From an uncultured Acidobacteriia bacterium (GTDB lineage Bacteria; Acidobacteriota; Terriglobia; Bryobacterales; Bryobacteraceae), in NCBI GenBank assembly GCA_903907865.1, contig CAIVPR010000185.1, positions 1-64,000 of the forward strand: a stretch of DNA of 64,000 nucleotides, in the 5' to 3' direction. The notes under the pieces were generated by a model, which saw only the letters and a program-made list of their open reading frames with translations, had not been told where the DNA came from and did not search any database. This document shows, in pieces, positions 34,395 through 42,988 of the stretch. Position numbers and translations under genes: made by a program. Position 1 is the stretch's first letter; each line of letters starts with the position of its first letter.

Positions 34395-35426
34395 ATGCAC
34401 CCCATCCTCCAGGATTGGCGGCGGTTCCTGACCTGGGCGGCCATATGGATCCCCTTCGGCTCCATCCTCGTGCTGGTCGCCCATTTTTCGGGCCGCATGG
34501 GGATCGCCGAAGCCGCAGCCGCGATGTCGGCCCCCATCGGCGTCCTGTCGTTCGTGTGCTTGGCACCTTATTATGTATGCAAGTCGCTGCCGCTGCGGTC
34601 GGCCAACCGGGGGAAACTGGCGCTGAACCATTTCGCGGCGGCTTTCCTGCTTTCGGCGGCGGTGATACTGATCGGCCGCTTCTCGGCCCTGATGTGGGTC
34701 GCGACGTTTCCCGGCGTGGAGCGCCGCTTCTTCGAGGCCGCGCCGATCCTGTTTGTGGTCGTTGTATTGATCTATGAGATGTCTGTCGCCCTGCATTACG
34801 CAGCCATGGAACTGGAGGCGTCGCGCCGGGCCGAACTGCTGGCCCGCGAGGCCCAGTTGAAGGCCCTGAAGGCGCAGGTCAACCCCCACTTCCTCTTCAA
34901 CAGCCTGAATTCGATCTCCGCGCTCACCGCCATCGACGCCGCCGAGGCCCGCCGCATGTGCATCGGCTTGGCCGATTTCCTCCGTACTTCGCTGCGCCTG
35001 GGCGAGCGCGCCTCCATCCCGTTCTCGGAGGAGATCGCCCTCAGCCGGATGTACCTCGACGTCGAAAAGGTCCGCTTTGGCTCGAAGCTGCAAGTCCGGC
35101 AGGACGTCGACCCCGCCTGCGATTCCTGCGAGGTTCCGGCGCTGATCATCCAGCCGTTGGTGGAGAACGCGGTCAAACACGGCATCGCGATGATGGCCGA
35201 GGGCGGCGAGATCGGAATTGAAGGTCGCCATGAGCACGGACTTCTGCGCTTCCGCATCACCAACCCGTTCGACCCCGATGCCCCTTCCGGCGGGCGCAAC
35301 GGCATCGGACTCGCCAACATCCGGGAGCGGCTGGAATCCCGCTACGGTTCCGCGGCCAGGCTGGAAATCGCCGCAACAGAACGCTCCTACACCGTAACCC
35401 TGACCCTGCCTGCGAGGAAAGCATGA
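34395..35426 (+). CDS. LytS/YehU-family sensor histidine kinase
   Basis: The 343-aa product has about four N-terminal membrane helices, a short coiled linker (ELEASRRAELLAREAQLKAL), and then QVNPHFLFNSLNSI with the phospho-acceptor His165. The ATPase part has PALIIQPLVENAVKHGI (N box) and NGIGLANIRERL (G box). This is the His_kinase/HATPase pattern of the LytS family. It starts six bases after the LiaF-like gene and overlaps the regulator gene by four bases (ATGA). The signal is unknown; cell envelope state is likely given LiaF. Confidence 0.93.
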   Translation: MHPILQDWRRFLTWAAIWIPFGSILVLVAHFSGRMGIAEAAAAMSAPIGVLSFVCLAPYYVCKSLPLRSANRGKLALNHFAAAFLLSAAVILIGRFSALMWVATFPGVERRFFEAAPILFVVVVLIYEMSVALHYAAMELEASRRAELLAREAQLKALKAQVNPHFLFNSLNSISALTAIDAAEARRMCIGLADFLRTSLRLGERASIPFSEEIALSRMYLDVEKVRFGSKLQVRQDVDPACDSCEVPALIIQPLVENAVKHGIAMMAEGGEIGIEGRHEHGLLRFRITNPFDPDAPSGGRNGIGLANIRERLESRYGSAARLEIAATERSYTVTLTLPARKA

Positions 35427-36175
35427 CGAAACTCCGTGCCGTGATGGCCGACGACGAGGATTTGGCGCGGCGCGTGCTCCGCGAGTACCTTTCGGCCGAG
35501 CCCGACATCGAGATCGTGGCCGAATGTTCGAACGGCTTCGAGGCAGTGAAGGCGATCAACGAGGCGCGGCCGGACGTGGTCTTCCTGGATGTCCAGATGC
35601 CGAAGTTGGACGGGTTCGAGGTGCTGGAACTGATCGACGGCCACTCGGCGGTGGTGTTTGTGACCGCGTTTGACCAGTACGCGATGCGGGCGTTCGACGC
35701 GGCGGCGGTGGATTACCTGTTGAAGCCGTTCGCGGCGGAGCGGTTTCGGGCGGCGCTGGGCCGCGTGCGGGAACGGGTGCGCGAGGCCCGTCCGGCGGAG
35801 ATGCCCAAGGATTTGAAGCTCACCGCGCGGCGTCCCGGCGAATTCTTGGAGCGGCTGGTGGTGAAGGACGGGCCCCGCGTCCACGTGATTTCCACCGCCA
35901 AGCTGGACTACGCCGAGGCCCAGGACGACTACGTCTCGCTCCGTAGCGAAGGCCGCAACTGGTTGAAACAGCAGACGATATCGAGCTTGGAGTCGGGTTT
36001 GGACCCGCGCCGGTTCCTACGGGTGCACCGCAGCTACATCGTCAACGTCGAGCGCATCACGAGGATCGACCCGAATACGAAGGACACCTGGCTGGCGATT
36101 CTGACAGACGGTTCCCGGATTCCAGTGAGCCGTGCCGGGTACGGCAAATTCCGGGAGATTGTGGGGCATGAGTAG
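35423..36175 (+). CDS. LytTR-family response regulator
   Basis: The 250-aa protein has a receiver domain with the acidic pair DDED near residue 10, phospho-acceptor Asp56 in FLDVQMP, a conserved Thr-Ala in FVTAFDQYA and LLKPF. A LytTR DNA-binding domain follows from about residue 143 (YAEAQDDYVSLRSEG, FLRVHRSYIVNVERI, DGSRIPVSRAGYGKF). It is the partner of the kinase upstream. It could bind the tandem direct repeat at 33310-33343 and control its own operon and possibly the divergent sulfatase. Confidence 0.94.
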   Translation: MTKLRAVMADDEDLARRVLREYLSAEPDIEIVAECSNGFEAVKAINEARPDVVFLDVQMPKLDGFEVLELIDGHSAVVFVTAFDQYAMRAFDAAAVDYLLKPFAAERFRAALGRVRERVREARPAEMPKDLKLTARRPGEFLERLVVKDGPRVHVISTAKLDYAEAQDDYVSLRSEGRNWLKQQTISSLESGLDPRRFLRVHRSYIVNVERITRIDPNTKDTWLAILTDGSRIPVSRAGYGKFREIVGHE

Positions 36176-36220
36176 GACTGCTGCGACGACGATACGTCAG
36201 CAAACGCGCTTCATTCTACT

Positions 36221-36240
36221 GAGCCGCGACCGCGAGGGAG
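36221..36240. repeat. GAGCCGCGACCGCGAGGGAG repeat between convergent genes
   Basis: This motif lies directly between the 3' ends of the LytTR regulator gene and the PQQ dehydrogenase gene. An identical core is at 51990-52009, also just after a gene end, and a variant is at 27422. Confidence 0.5.
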
Positions 36241-36242
36241 TG

Positions 36243-38297
36243 TCATCGCTCCGGAAGTGCGAACGCCACAATGCTGCTGCCTGACGGAGCGTCGTTCTTC
36301 CCCCCACCGCACACGATCACAACGTATTCCCGTCCATCGATCTCGTACACCGACGGCGTGGCGTTGCCCGCCGCCGGGAGCACCGTCTCCCAAAGCAGCT
36401 TCCCGGTCAGCTTGTCGAAGGCGCGGAATTTCTTGTCGAAATTGGTCGCGCCGATAAAGAGCAGGCCGCTCTTGGTGACCACCGGTCCGCCGTAATTGTC
36501 GCTGCCGGTATCCTTCATGCCGTTCGCAACCAATTCCGGGTACTCGCCCAGTGGAATGCGCCATCGGATTTCGCCCTTGTTGAGGTCGATCGCGTTGAGC
36601 GTGCCCCACGGCGGGGTGAGCGGCGGGTAGCCGTCGGGATCGCGCATCAGGATGTAGCCCTCGTTCCGATACTTCTGGAAGTTGGGGTCCTTGGCGGCTG
36701 CAGCGGGATCGACCACCCCGGCGTCCTTGCCCGTCAGCAGGAAGTCGGCGATCTCGTCGGTGCCTTTGCCGAGGTGGCTGAAACCCGGCATCCGGCCCGT
36801 ACCTTCGTTAATGAACCGGACAAGCTGCTGTTTGGTCCACTTGTCGCCTATGCCGACGAGCGAAGGAAATGTCGGAGGAGTGCCCGTGCGGTCGGCCTTG
36901 TGGCAACTCGCGCAGTTGTTGTTGTACAGCGAGGTCGTGTCGTGGGTCACCATGCGGATGATCCAGGGCTGTTCGTTCTCATTGACATACAGAAGCCCGG
37001 TTTCGGGGTCGAAGGCCGCGCCGCCCCATTCCGCGCCTCCGTCGGTGCCCGGCATCAGGACGGTGCCCTTGGTGCTGGGCGGCGTGAAAAGGCCGCCGGA
37101 ATCGAGTTTCCGCAGCCATTCCAGCACCGCCGCGTGCGCCTCGGGAGTGCGGTTGGTGACCATGTCCTCGGTAAAGGTTTGGCGCGTGAACGACGGCGGT
37201 TTCACCGGGAACGGCTGCGTCGCGGCGGCCTTCTCCCCGTCGAGCGTGGACGCCGGCACCTTCTTATACTTGATCGGGAAGAGCGGTTGCCCCGTCTTGC
37301 GGTCGAGCAGAAACACAAAGCCGGTCTTGGCGATTTGCGCCACGGCGTCGACCTTCTTCCCGTTGCGGGTCACGGTCACCAGGCTGGGGGCGGCGGGAAA
37401 ATCCAAATCCCAAAGGTCGTGCTTCACGCCTTGGAAATGCCAGATCCGCTTGCCCGTGCGCGCGTCGAGGGCAATCACGCAGTCCGCGAACAGGTTGTCC
37501 CCAATCCGGTTGGCCCCGTAGAAATCGAACGATGCCGAGCCCGTGGCCGCGAAAATCATGCCAAGCTTGGGATCGACGCTCAGACCCGCCCACGCGTTGG
37601 CCCCGCCGCTGATCTTCCACGCGTCCTTGGGCCACGTTTCGTAGCCGAATTCGCCCGGATGCGGGATCGTGTGGAAGGTCCAGCGCATCTGCCCCGTGTG
37701 GACATCATAGGCCCGGATGTCGCCAGGCGCGCCCGGCAGCGTTTCCGGCACCGACGATCCGAACACGATCATGTCCTCGAAAATCACGCCCGGACTGGAT
37801 GCGCTCACGCTCAGCGCTTCATAGGGGCGGTCGAGACCCTTGCGGAGGTCGACGTGCCCGTCATCGCCGAAATTCTGGATGGGCTGGCCGGTCTGGCGGT
37901 CGAGGCACCATAAGAGGTTGCGGTAGGTGGCGAAGACGCGGTCCTGGTAGACGGTCACGCCCCGGTGGCGGAACCGGCGCTGGATCGGCTCGCCCCGGCT
38001 GGCGTCGAAATTCCAGATCGGCTTGCCGGTCCGGGCATTGAGCGCGACCACGTGCATCTTCGGCGTGGTGGCGTACAGCACCCCGTCGACCACGATGGGG
38101 TTGCTCTGCATCTCGGAGTCCTTGAACGCTTCGTGGGCGTCCCACGTCCATGCGACCTGCAGCTTGGAGACGTTGGCGGGGGTGATTTGGGAAAGCTCCG
38201 TATAGCGGATGTTGTACGGGCCGCCGTTGACAGGCCACGGGGTGTCGGCCCCCATCAGCGGGGCTAGACAGAAGAGTGCAATGGCGTGGCGTCGCAT
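36243..38297 (-). CDS. PQQ-dependent dehydrogenase with inserted cytochrome c domain
   Basis: The 684-aa secreted protein starts at the ATG at 38297 with a short signal peptide ending near LMGAD. It has tryptophan-docking propeller repeats of the quinoprotein dehydrogenases (ALNARTGKPIWNFDAS, CLDRQTGQPIQNF, ALDARTGKRIWHFQ, LNKGEIRWRIPLG). A CASCH haem-binding motif sits near residue 461, between the main propeller and its last blades. Such enzymes oxidise alcohols or sugars in the periplasm with PQQ and pass electrons to the haem. The substrate is unknown. It is divergent from trmO with 65 bases between starts. Confidence 0.9.
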   Translation of the reverse strand: MRRHAIALFCLAPLMGADTPWPVNGGPYNIRYTELSQITPANVSKLQVAWTWDAHEAFKDSEMQSNPIVVDGVLYATTPKMHVVALNARTGKPIWNFDASRGEPIQRRFRHRGVTVYQDRVFATYRNLLWCLDRQTGQPIQNFGDDGHVDLRKGLDRPYEALSVSASSPGVIFEDMIVFGSSVPETLPGAPGDIRAYDVHTGQMRWTFHTIPHPGEFGYETWPKDAWKISGGANAWAGLSVDPKLGMIFAATGSASFDFYGANRIGDNLFADCVIALDARTGKRIWHFQGVKHDLWDLDFPAAPSLVTVTRNGKKVDAVAQIAKTGFVFLLDRKTGQPLFPIKYKKVPASTLDGEKAAATQPFPVKPPSFTRQTFTEDMVTNRTPEAHAAVLEWLRKLDSGGLFTPPSTKGTVLMPGTDGGAEWGGAAFDPETGLLYVNENEQPWIIRMVTHDTTSLYNNNCASCHKADRTGTPPTFPSLVGIGDKWTKQQLVRFINEGTGRMPGFSHLGKGTDEIADFLLTGKDAGVVDPAAAAKDPNFQKYRNEGYILMRDPDGYPPLTPPWGTLNAIDLNKGEIRWRIPLGEYPELVANGMKDTGSDNYGGPVVTKSGLLFIGATNFDKKFRAFDKLTGKLLWETVLPAAGNATPSVYEIDGREYVVIVCGGGKNDAPSGSSIVAFALPER

Positions 38298-38362
38298 AGT
38301 TCTGGATCGTCTGATTGTCGCACCCGGCAGTTGGGTTCTCGAATCCGCGCTATGCTTCGGAT

Positions 38363-38821
38363 ATGGACCATTTCCAAGCCGTCGCCACCGTCCGCTCACC
38401 CCGCACCGAGCCCATCGACGACGACTGGGGTTCCGTGATCTCCACCATCCAACTCGATTCCGCCCAATTCACCGCGGAAGCGCTGGTGGGGCTCGACACC
38501 TTTTCCCACCTTGAAGTCGTCTTCCTCTTCCACCTTGTCCCGGAAGACAAAATCGAACGGGTCGCCCGCCACCCCCGGAACCGCACCGACTGGCCCAAGG
38601 TCGGAATCTTCGCACAGCGCGTCAAGAGCCGCCCGAACCGGATCGGCGTTTCTATCTGCCGGCTCGTCAAGGTGGAGGGCACAATCATCACTGTGGAAGG
38701 CTTGGATGCCATCGACGGCACACCCGTCCTCGACATCAAGCCTTGGATGAAGGAATTCGGTCCGCGCGGCGAAGTAGATCAACCCATGTGGGCTACCGAC
38801 CTGATGGCCGCCTACTATTGA
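38363..38821 (+). CDS. trmO: TrmO-like tRNA m6t6A37 methyltransferase (TsaA/UPF0066)
   Basis: The 152-aa protein has the TsaA-like beta-barrel motifs: AVATVRSPRTEP at the start, FSHLEVVFLFH, the Arg-Pro-Asn-x-Ile-Gly SAM-site motif in SRPNRIGVS, and the LDIKPW ending. TrmO adds a methyl group to N6-threonylcarbamoyl-adenosine 37 of certain tRNAs. I start at the ATG at 38363, which matches the family N-terminus; 16 more codons are open upstream. The C-terminal extension found in E. coli TrmO is missing, as in many short members. Confidence 0.88.
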   Translation: MDHFQAVATVRSPRTEPIDDDWGSVISTIQLDSAQFTAEALVGLDTFSHLEVVFLFHLVPEDKIERVARHPRNRTDWPKVGIFAQRVKSRPNRIGVSICRLVKVEGTIITVEGLDAIDGTPVLDIKPWMKEFGPRGEVDQPMWATDLMAAYY

Positions 38822-38837
38822 GGAACGCCACCGGGCG

Positions 38838-39449
38838 CTACCGCCGGAAACGACGCGAAATCAGACCGATACCGGCGAGCCCGCACAAGATCAGCGTGGA
38901 TGGTTCGGGGACCGGTCCAATCGTCGAAAGCGCGTCCACCGGATTCGTGGTGATTGTCATGTCACCGTTGATGGCCACGCTGGCGACGGCTCCCGTGCTC
39001 CCGGAGCCCAATAGCGGATTGTAGTCGGACGCCAGCACGAAGACGAAGAACTCGCTGCCGTCGTTGGCCGCAGTGGACAGCGCGGCACCGTCCAGCGTGA
39101 GGACGAACCGGAATCCGCCTCCGAACGAACTCACGCCCCGGTCAAAGATGTTGGCTCCGCCGACGGTATTGTCGAACACCAGTGGCGGCGACGACGGGGA
39201 GCCGGTAACTCCGCCGAGGATCGCGTCCGAAGTGCTGTCAAACGTGAAGCCTGTCGAGGTGAAGTTGTCCACATACGCCAACGCCGCAAGCGACGTCAGC
39301 GCGTCCGCCCGGTTGAATTGGAACTCGATGAATCCAGGCGTGGACGCCGCGATGGACGACGTGTCGACCGTGACGATGTAGCTGACAGGGGCGGCACTTA
39401 GGGCTACGACGGACCCCAGCGCCAGAAGTGAGAAAAGGATTCGTTTCAT
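38838..39449 (-). CDS. Secreted PEP-CTERM protein, 203 aa
   Basis: The product has a signal peptide (MKRILFSLLALGSVVALSA), a beta-rich Ser/Thr/Gly domain with IEFQFNRAD and GGFRFVLTLDG, and a C-terminal PEP-CTERM signal: VPEPSTLILCGLAGIGL followed by SRRFRR. It should be exported and handled by an exosortase. The central domain is not one I can name. It lies 19 bases downstream of the nuclease gene on the same strand and converges on trmO. Confidence 0.88.
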   Translation of the reverse strand: MKRILFSLLALGSVVALSAAPVSYIVTVDTSSIAASTPGFIEFQFNRADALTSLAALAYVDNFTSTGFTFDSTSDAILGGVTGSPSSPPLVFDNTVGGANIFDRGVSSFGGGFRFVLTLDGAALSTAANDGSEFFVFVLASDYNPLLGSGSTGAVASVAINGDMTITTNPVDALSTIGPVPEPSTLILCGLAGIGLISRRFRR

Positions 39450-39468
39450 GATTTGGCGCTCTCTGGTT

Positions 39469-42400
39469 CTAGAAGTTCACGTCGTAGCACTTGGTGGTGT
39501 AGCTGATGCGCGCGTTGGTCGGATCGGCGAAACTCACCGCCACCGCGGCGCTGGTGGCACCGGGAGCGAGCCCTCCGGGAAGGTTGACTGTCGCATAAGG
39601 ACGACCCCCTGAGGTTGGGAAGTCCGGCAGCGTAACACCCGTGGGCAGTGTGAAGAACACGTACACCGGACCCGTGAGCGCGGTGCTGCCCGTATTTGTG
39701 ACGGTGATCGTGCCGTTGTACCGGCCGGTCGCCCGGTTGAGCGCGACAGCCGAAGCGTTCACCCGGGTACGGCTTGTGACTTCCACCGGGAGCTTCACAT
39801 AGATGGCCGGCGCGTCGTGATCCGAATATCGTTCCGGTCGCGTGAAGTCGTTCCGGTAGGTTGGACCTTCCGGGAAATCGGCGTTGTTGCGGACGTACGC
39901 GAACTGCCGAACGCGTGGATTCAAGTTGCGTTGACCAGGACATGGTCGATGCGTTGCGCGATTCCGTTGAAGCTGTAGGAGTAGCGCTGCGCCGTGTCGG
40001 TGGTCGTCAGATTGGTCAGCGAGAGGCCGGAAATGGCGGTGCAGGGGCTCGAAGCGTTCAACTGGGCTTGGGTCGCGTAGATCTGGCTCGCGGCAGCGGG
40101 AGAACCGGCGATGCAGTTCACGCTGTCCGAGAAGCCGTCGTTGATGTCGAAGGCATTCATGTCGCCAGCCACGATCAGGTTGTCGGTCTGCGTCCAGTTC
40201 ACATTCTGTTCCGAGCCGAGGTTGCCCGATACCAGTTTGCCCAGGTACTTTGCCTGTTCGTTGCGCTTGGTCCGGACGCGGTCGCCGTTCGCTGTGCCCG
40301 GTTCGTCGATCCCGTTGAGCGAACGAAGGTGGTTGACCACGATACGCACGTCTAGGGAGGAATCCGAGCCGGCGGCCTTGGCCCGACCGCGGAAGACGAC
40401 CGGGGGACGGTCGTTCAGCGTATTGGTGGTGGGAGTGGTTGTGTATGGCAGCGTGTACGTGGTGCTGATACCGTACTGGCTGCATTCCAGCTGGGTGACT
40501 CGATCCTGACGGTAGATAACCGCCGGGGCGATCATGCTGGGGTCATTCGTGACGCCACCGCAATAGCCATAGTTCGGGCTGCCTTGGCTGGCCGATGCGG
40601 CGTCGGAGTTGATCTTGTTGACGATGTCTTGAAGCACCGGGAAGGTGGGGCTGGACACGGAGGCGGCAGGGCCTTCCGCTTCTTCGATCGCAATGATGTC
40701 GGGCATCCGCATCACGTTGCGGACCGCCAGCGAGAGCTTGCTGAGGCGGCCCTGATAGGCCGTCGAAGTTAGCGTGACGCCGTTGCTATCCGTGTTGGTG
40801 TCGTAGAAGCGCTCAATGTTGGCGTCCACGACGAGCAGGTCGGTGGTCAGCGGTGCCGCGATTGGCGTTGCCGAGAGGGTCGGGCTCGTCGGGGAAAGGG
40901 TGCCGATGTCCGCGGAGTTGCATGCGAGTTCGAATTGTCCGGCCGCGGTGTCGTAGTCGACGACGCCGGCGATTGACGAGATGGTCGTACCCGTGGCAAC
41001 CGCGATGTTCGTTCCGCCGAAGGAAGTCGAGTCCACCTCGAGCACCTCCGGATTGCCATTCCACGACGGAACCGTGGAGGCGGCATCAGAAGGACGGCGG
41101 GTGGCGAGAATCCCGGCCTGAGAGTGGAACGGACGGCTAACACCGCTTGCCGTGATGAAGAAGTTGAATCCCACAGTCGAAGTCGCGTTGGCTTCGGTGA
41201 CGGTCCCGGTGCTGGGTCCGACGACAACAGTGTTGGACATGGTGACCCGCATGCCAAGGTACTTGCGCGCCTGGGTAGCCGAGCCGTTCGGATCCAGACT
41301 CGAACTAGTCAGGGTGACCGCGGAGGGCAGACTGCTGACGCCGGGGGTGCTCAGAACGGTGCAGTTGCTTGTCGAAGCAAGTTCCGTGAGAGGGACAGAG
41401 CCGGTGGGGGCGGTGGATTGCACGAAGTCCGAAACCGTTCCCTGGATCTGGATCTGGTTTCCGACCACAGCGCAGCTCGGCAGCGAGGCGCTGCCGATGA
41501 ACACCAGCAGACCTTCGGAAGTGTTGGCGTCGCTGTCCCGATCACCCGAGATGCTTTGGATGAAGAAGCCCTTGGCGTTGCCCGTAGTTGCGCGGACGGC
41601 CGTTACCACTCCGCTCGTGGTGACCTGGGTTCCGGCCAGCGGTGAAGTAGTGCCCGATCCGGTGATCTCGTAGATCTTCTTGGCCGCGGGCGGCGGTGCC
41701 GAAACGGTGAGGCTCAGCGTATAGCTGCCGGTCCGGCTCTGGTCGTCGGTAACGCTGCAGGAGATCGAGTAGGTGGTCGGGGTTGTGTTCGACGGAACCG
41801 TGTAGGCTGCCGGCAGGCTGGCGGTGGCCGAGCCGCCGATACCGGAAAGGTTGCAGGTATCGGTGAAGGTTGAGGAGGTCGGGCTCGTGCCAGCCGTGTT
41901 GGACGCTGTCAGCGTCGTCGAGTTGCCGGCGGTCACCGGGTTTACGGAGGCGGAAACGGTAAGGCTGGGACTGGTGGAGGAACCGCCGCCCGCGAGAGTC
42001 GGGGTCAGGCTGAAGTCATCCACGGCGAGTCCGTCGTCCGAGCCCGAGGCGTCGGTGTCTCGCCAGCGAATCCACACGGTAGCCCCGTTCGCGAGGTTCA
42101 ACCCGGAGATGCTGCTCGAAAGCGCAGTCCGGTTGGCCGCGGCATTGCCGTCCTTCGCGCCGGTCGTCGTGGTCGCCGGGGTGGTGAAATTCAGCGCGCT
42201 GACCCCGGTCCACGTTCCGGTCGAGAGACTCGTCGCGCTGGCACTGTATTCGAACACCAACTGGTCGGTCCTGCTGGCTGTCCCGAGGCGCCACTCCTCG
42301 CCGTTGTAGCTGATCGCCACCGACTGGATGGTGCTGCCAGTGTTGTTCGTGAAGCAGGCCCCAAACACGGGGGTGATCGTGCCGCTCAGAAGCGTGCCCA

Positions 42401-42695
42401 ACGCACGGTCGCTGCTGCCGGTGGAGCCGTAGCTGTAGGTGTCGCCGGTGGTCGAACCACCGTTGTCGATCGCGTATTGCTGGTTGACGCGGGCCGAGGT
42501 GCCAGTTTCCAGAATCGCCCAGCCGGACGGCGGATCGTTTGTCGTGCTGCTGCCGCTGTTTGCGAGGCTGTCGAAGTTCTGGCTATAGGCAGAACTGCTG
42601 CTGAGGCTGACGCAGGCCGCGTCAGCACGGGAAACGGTCGCCGAGGCGATTGCTAGGGCGATCAGCGCCAATGCTGCGGGCGTTTTATGTGTCAT
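39469..42695 (-). CDS. Secreted ExeM/NucH-like endonuclease/exonuclease, interrupted by a single frameshift
   Basis: From the ATG at 42695 there is a signal peptide (ALALIALAIASATVSRADA), a lamin-tail-like or jellyroll N-terminal region, an OB-fold-like part (GTTSPLAGTQVTTSGVVTAV) and an endonuclease/exonuclease/phosphatase domain (NHLRSLNG, LIVAGDMNAFD, IDHVLVNAT). A TGA then appears at 39921-39923. Adding one base at that point restores the reading LNPRVRQFAYVRNN, the catalytic SDHAPAIYV and a DUF11-like repeat, ending at 39469. The total of 3227 bases is one short of a multiple of three. Without the shift the enzyme lacks its last catalytic Asp-His. It is either a real mutation or an assembly error. 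Confidence 0.8.
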
Positions 42696-42988
42696 TGTTC
42701 TGTGCCGACTCCGGAATCTTAAATCCTTATCACATGTTAACGGATGCGGCCCCCACTGGAGATGACAGAATAATGACGACTGGGTGACGTCCAAATATGG
42801 ATCGCCCTCGGGAGTTCAGCGCAACTTGCCCGCCCCCGTCTTCTCCGGCCGCCTGCCGGATACCGGTGTTGAGGACCGGAGAAACGCTAATTCGCCCGCA
42901 CCCGTGGCGGTCCCGGCGAAGACCGCGCATCGTACCACCTGTACGCGCATCTACACCGGGACCTCAAACAAGTGCGATTGTCAAACAG

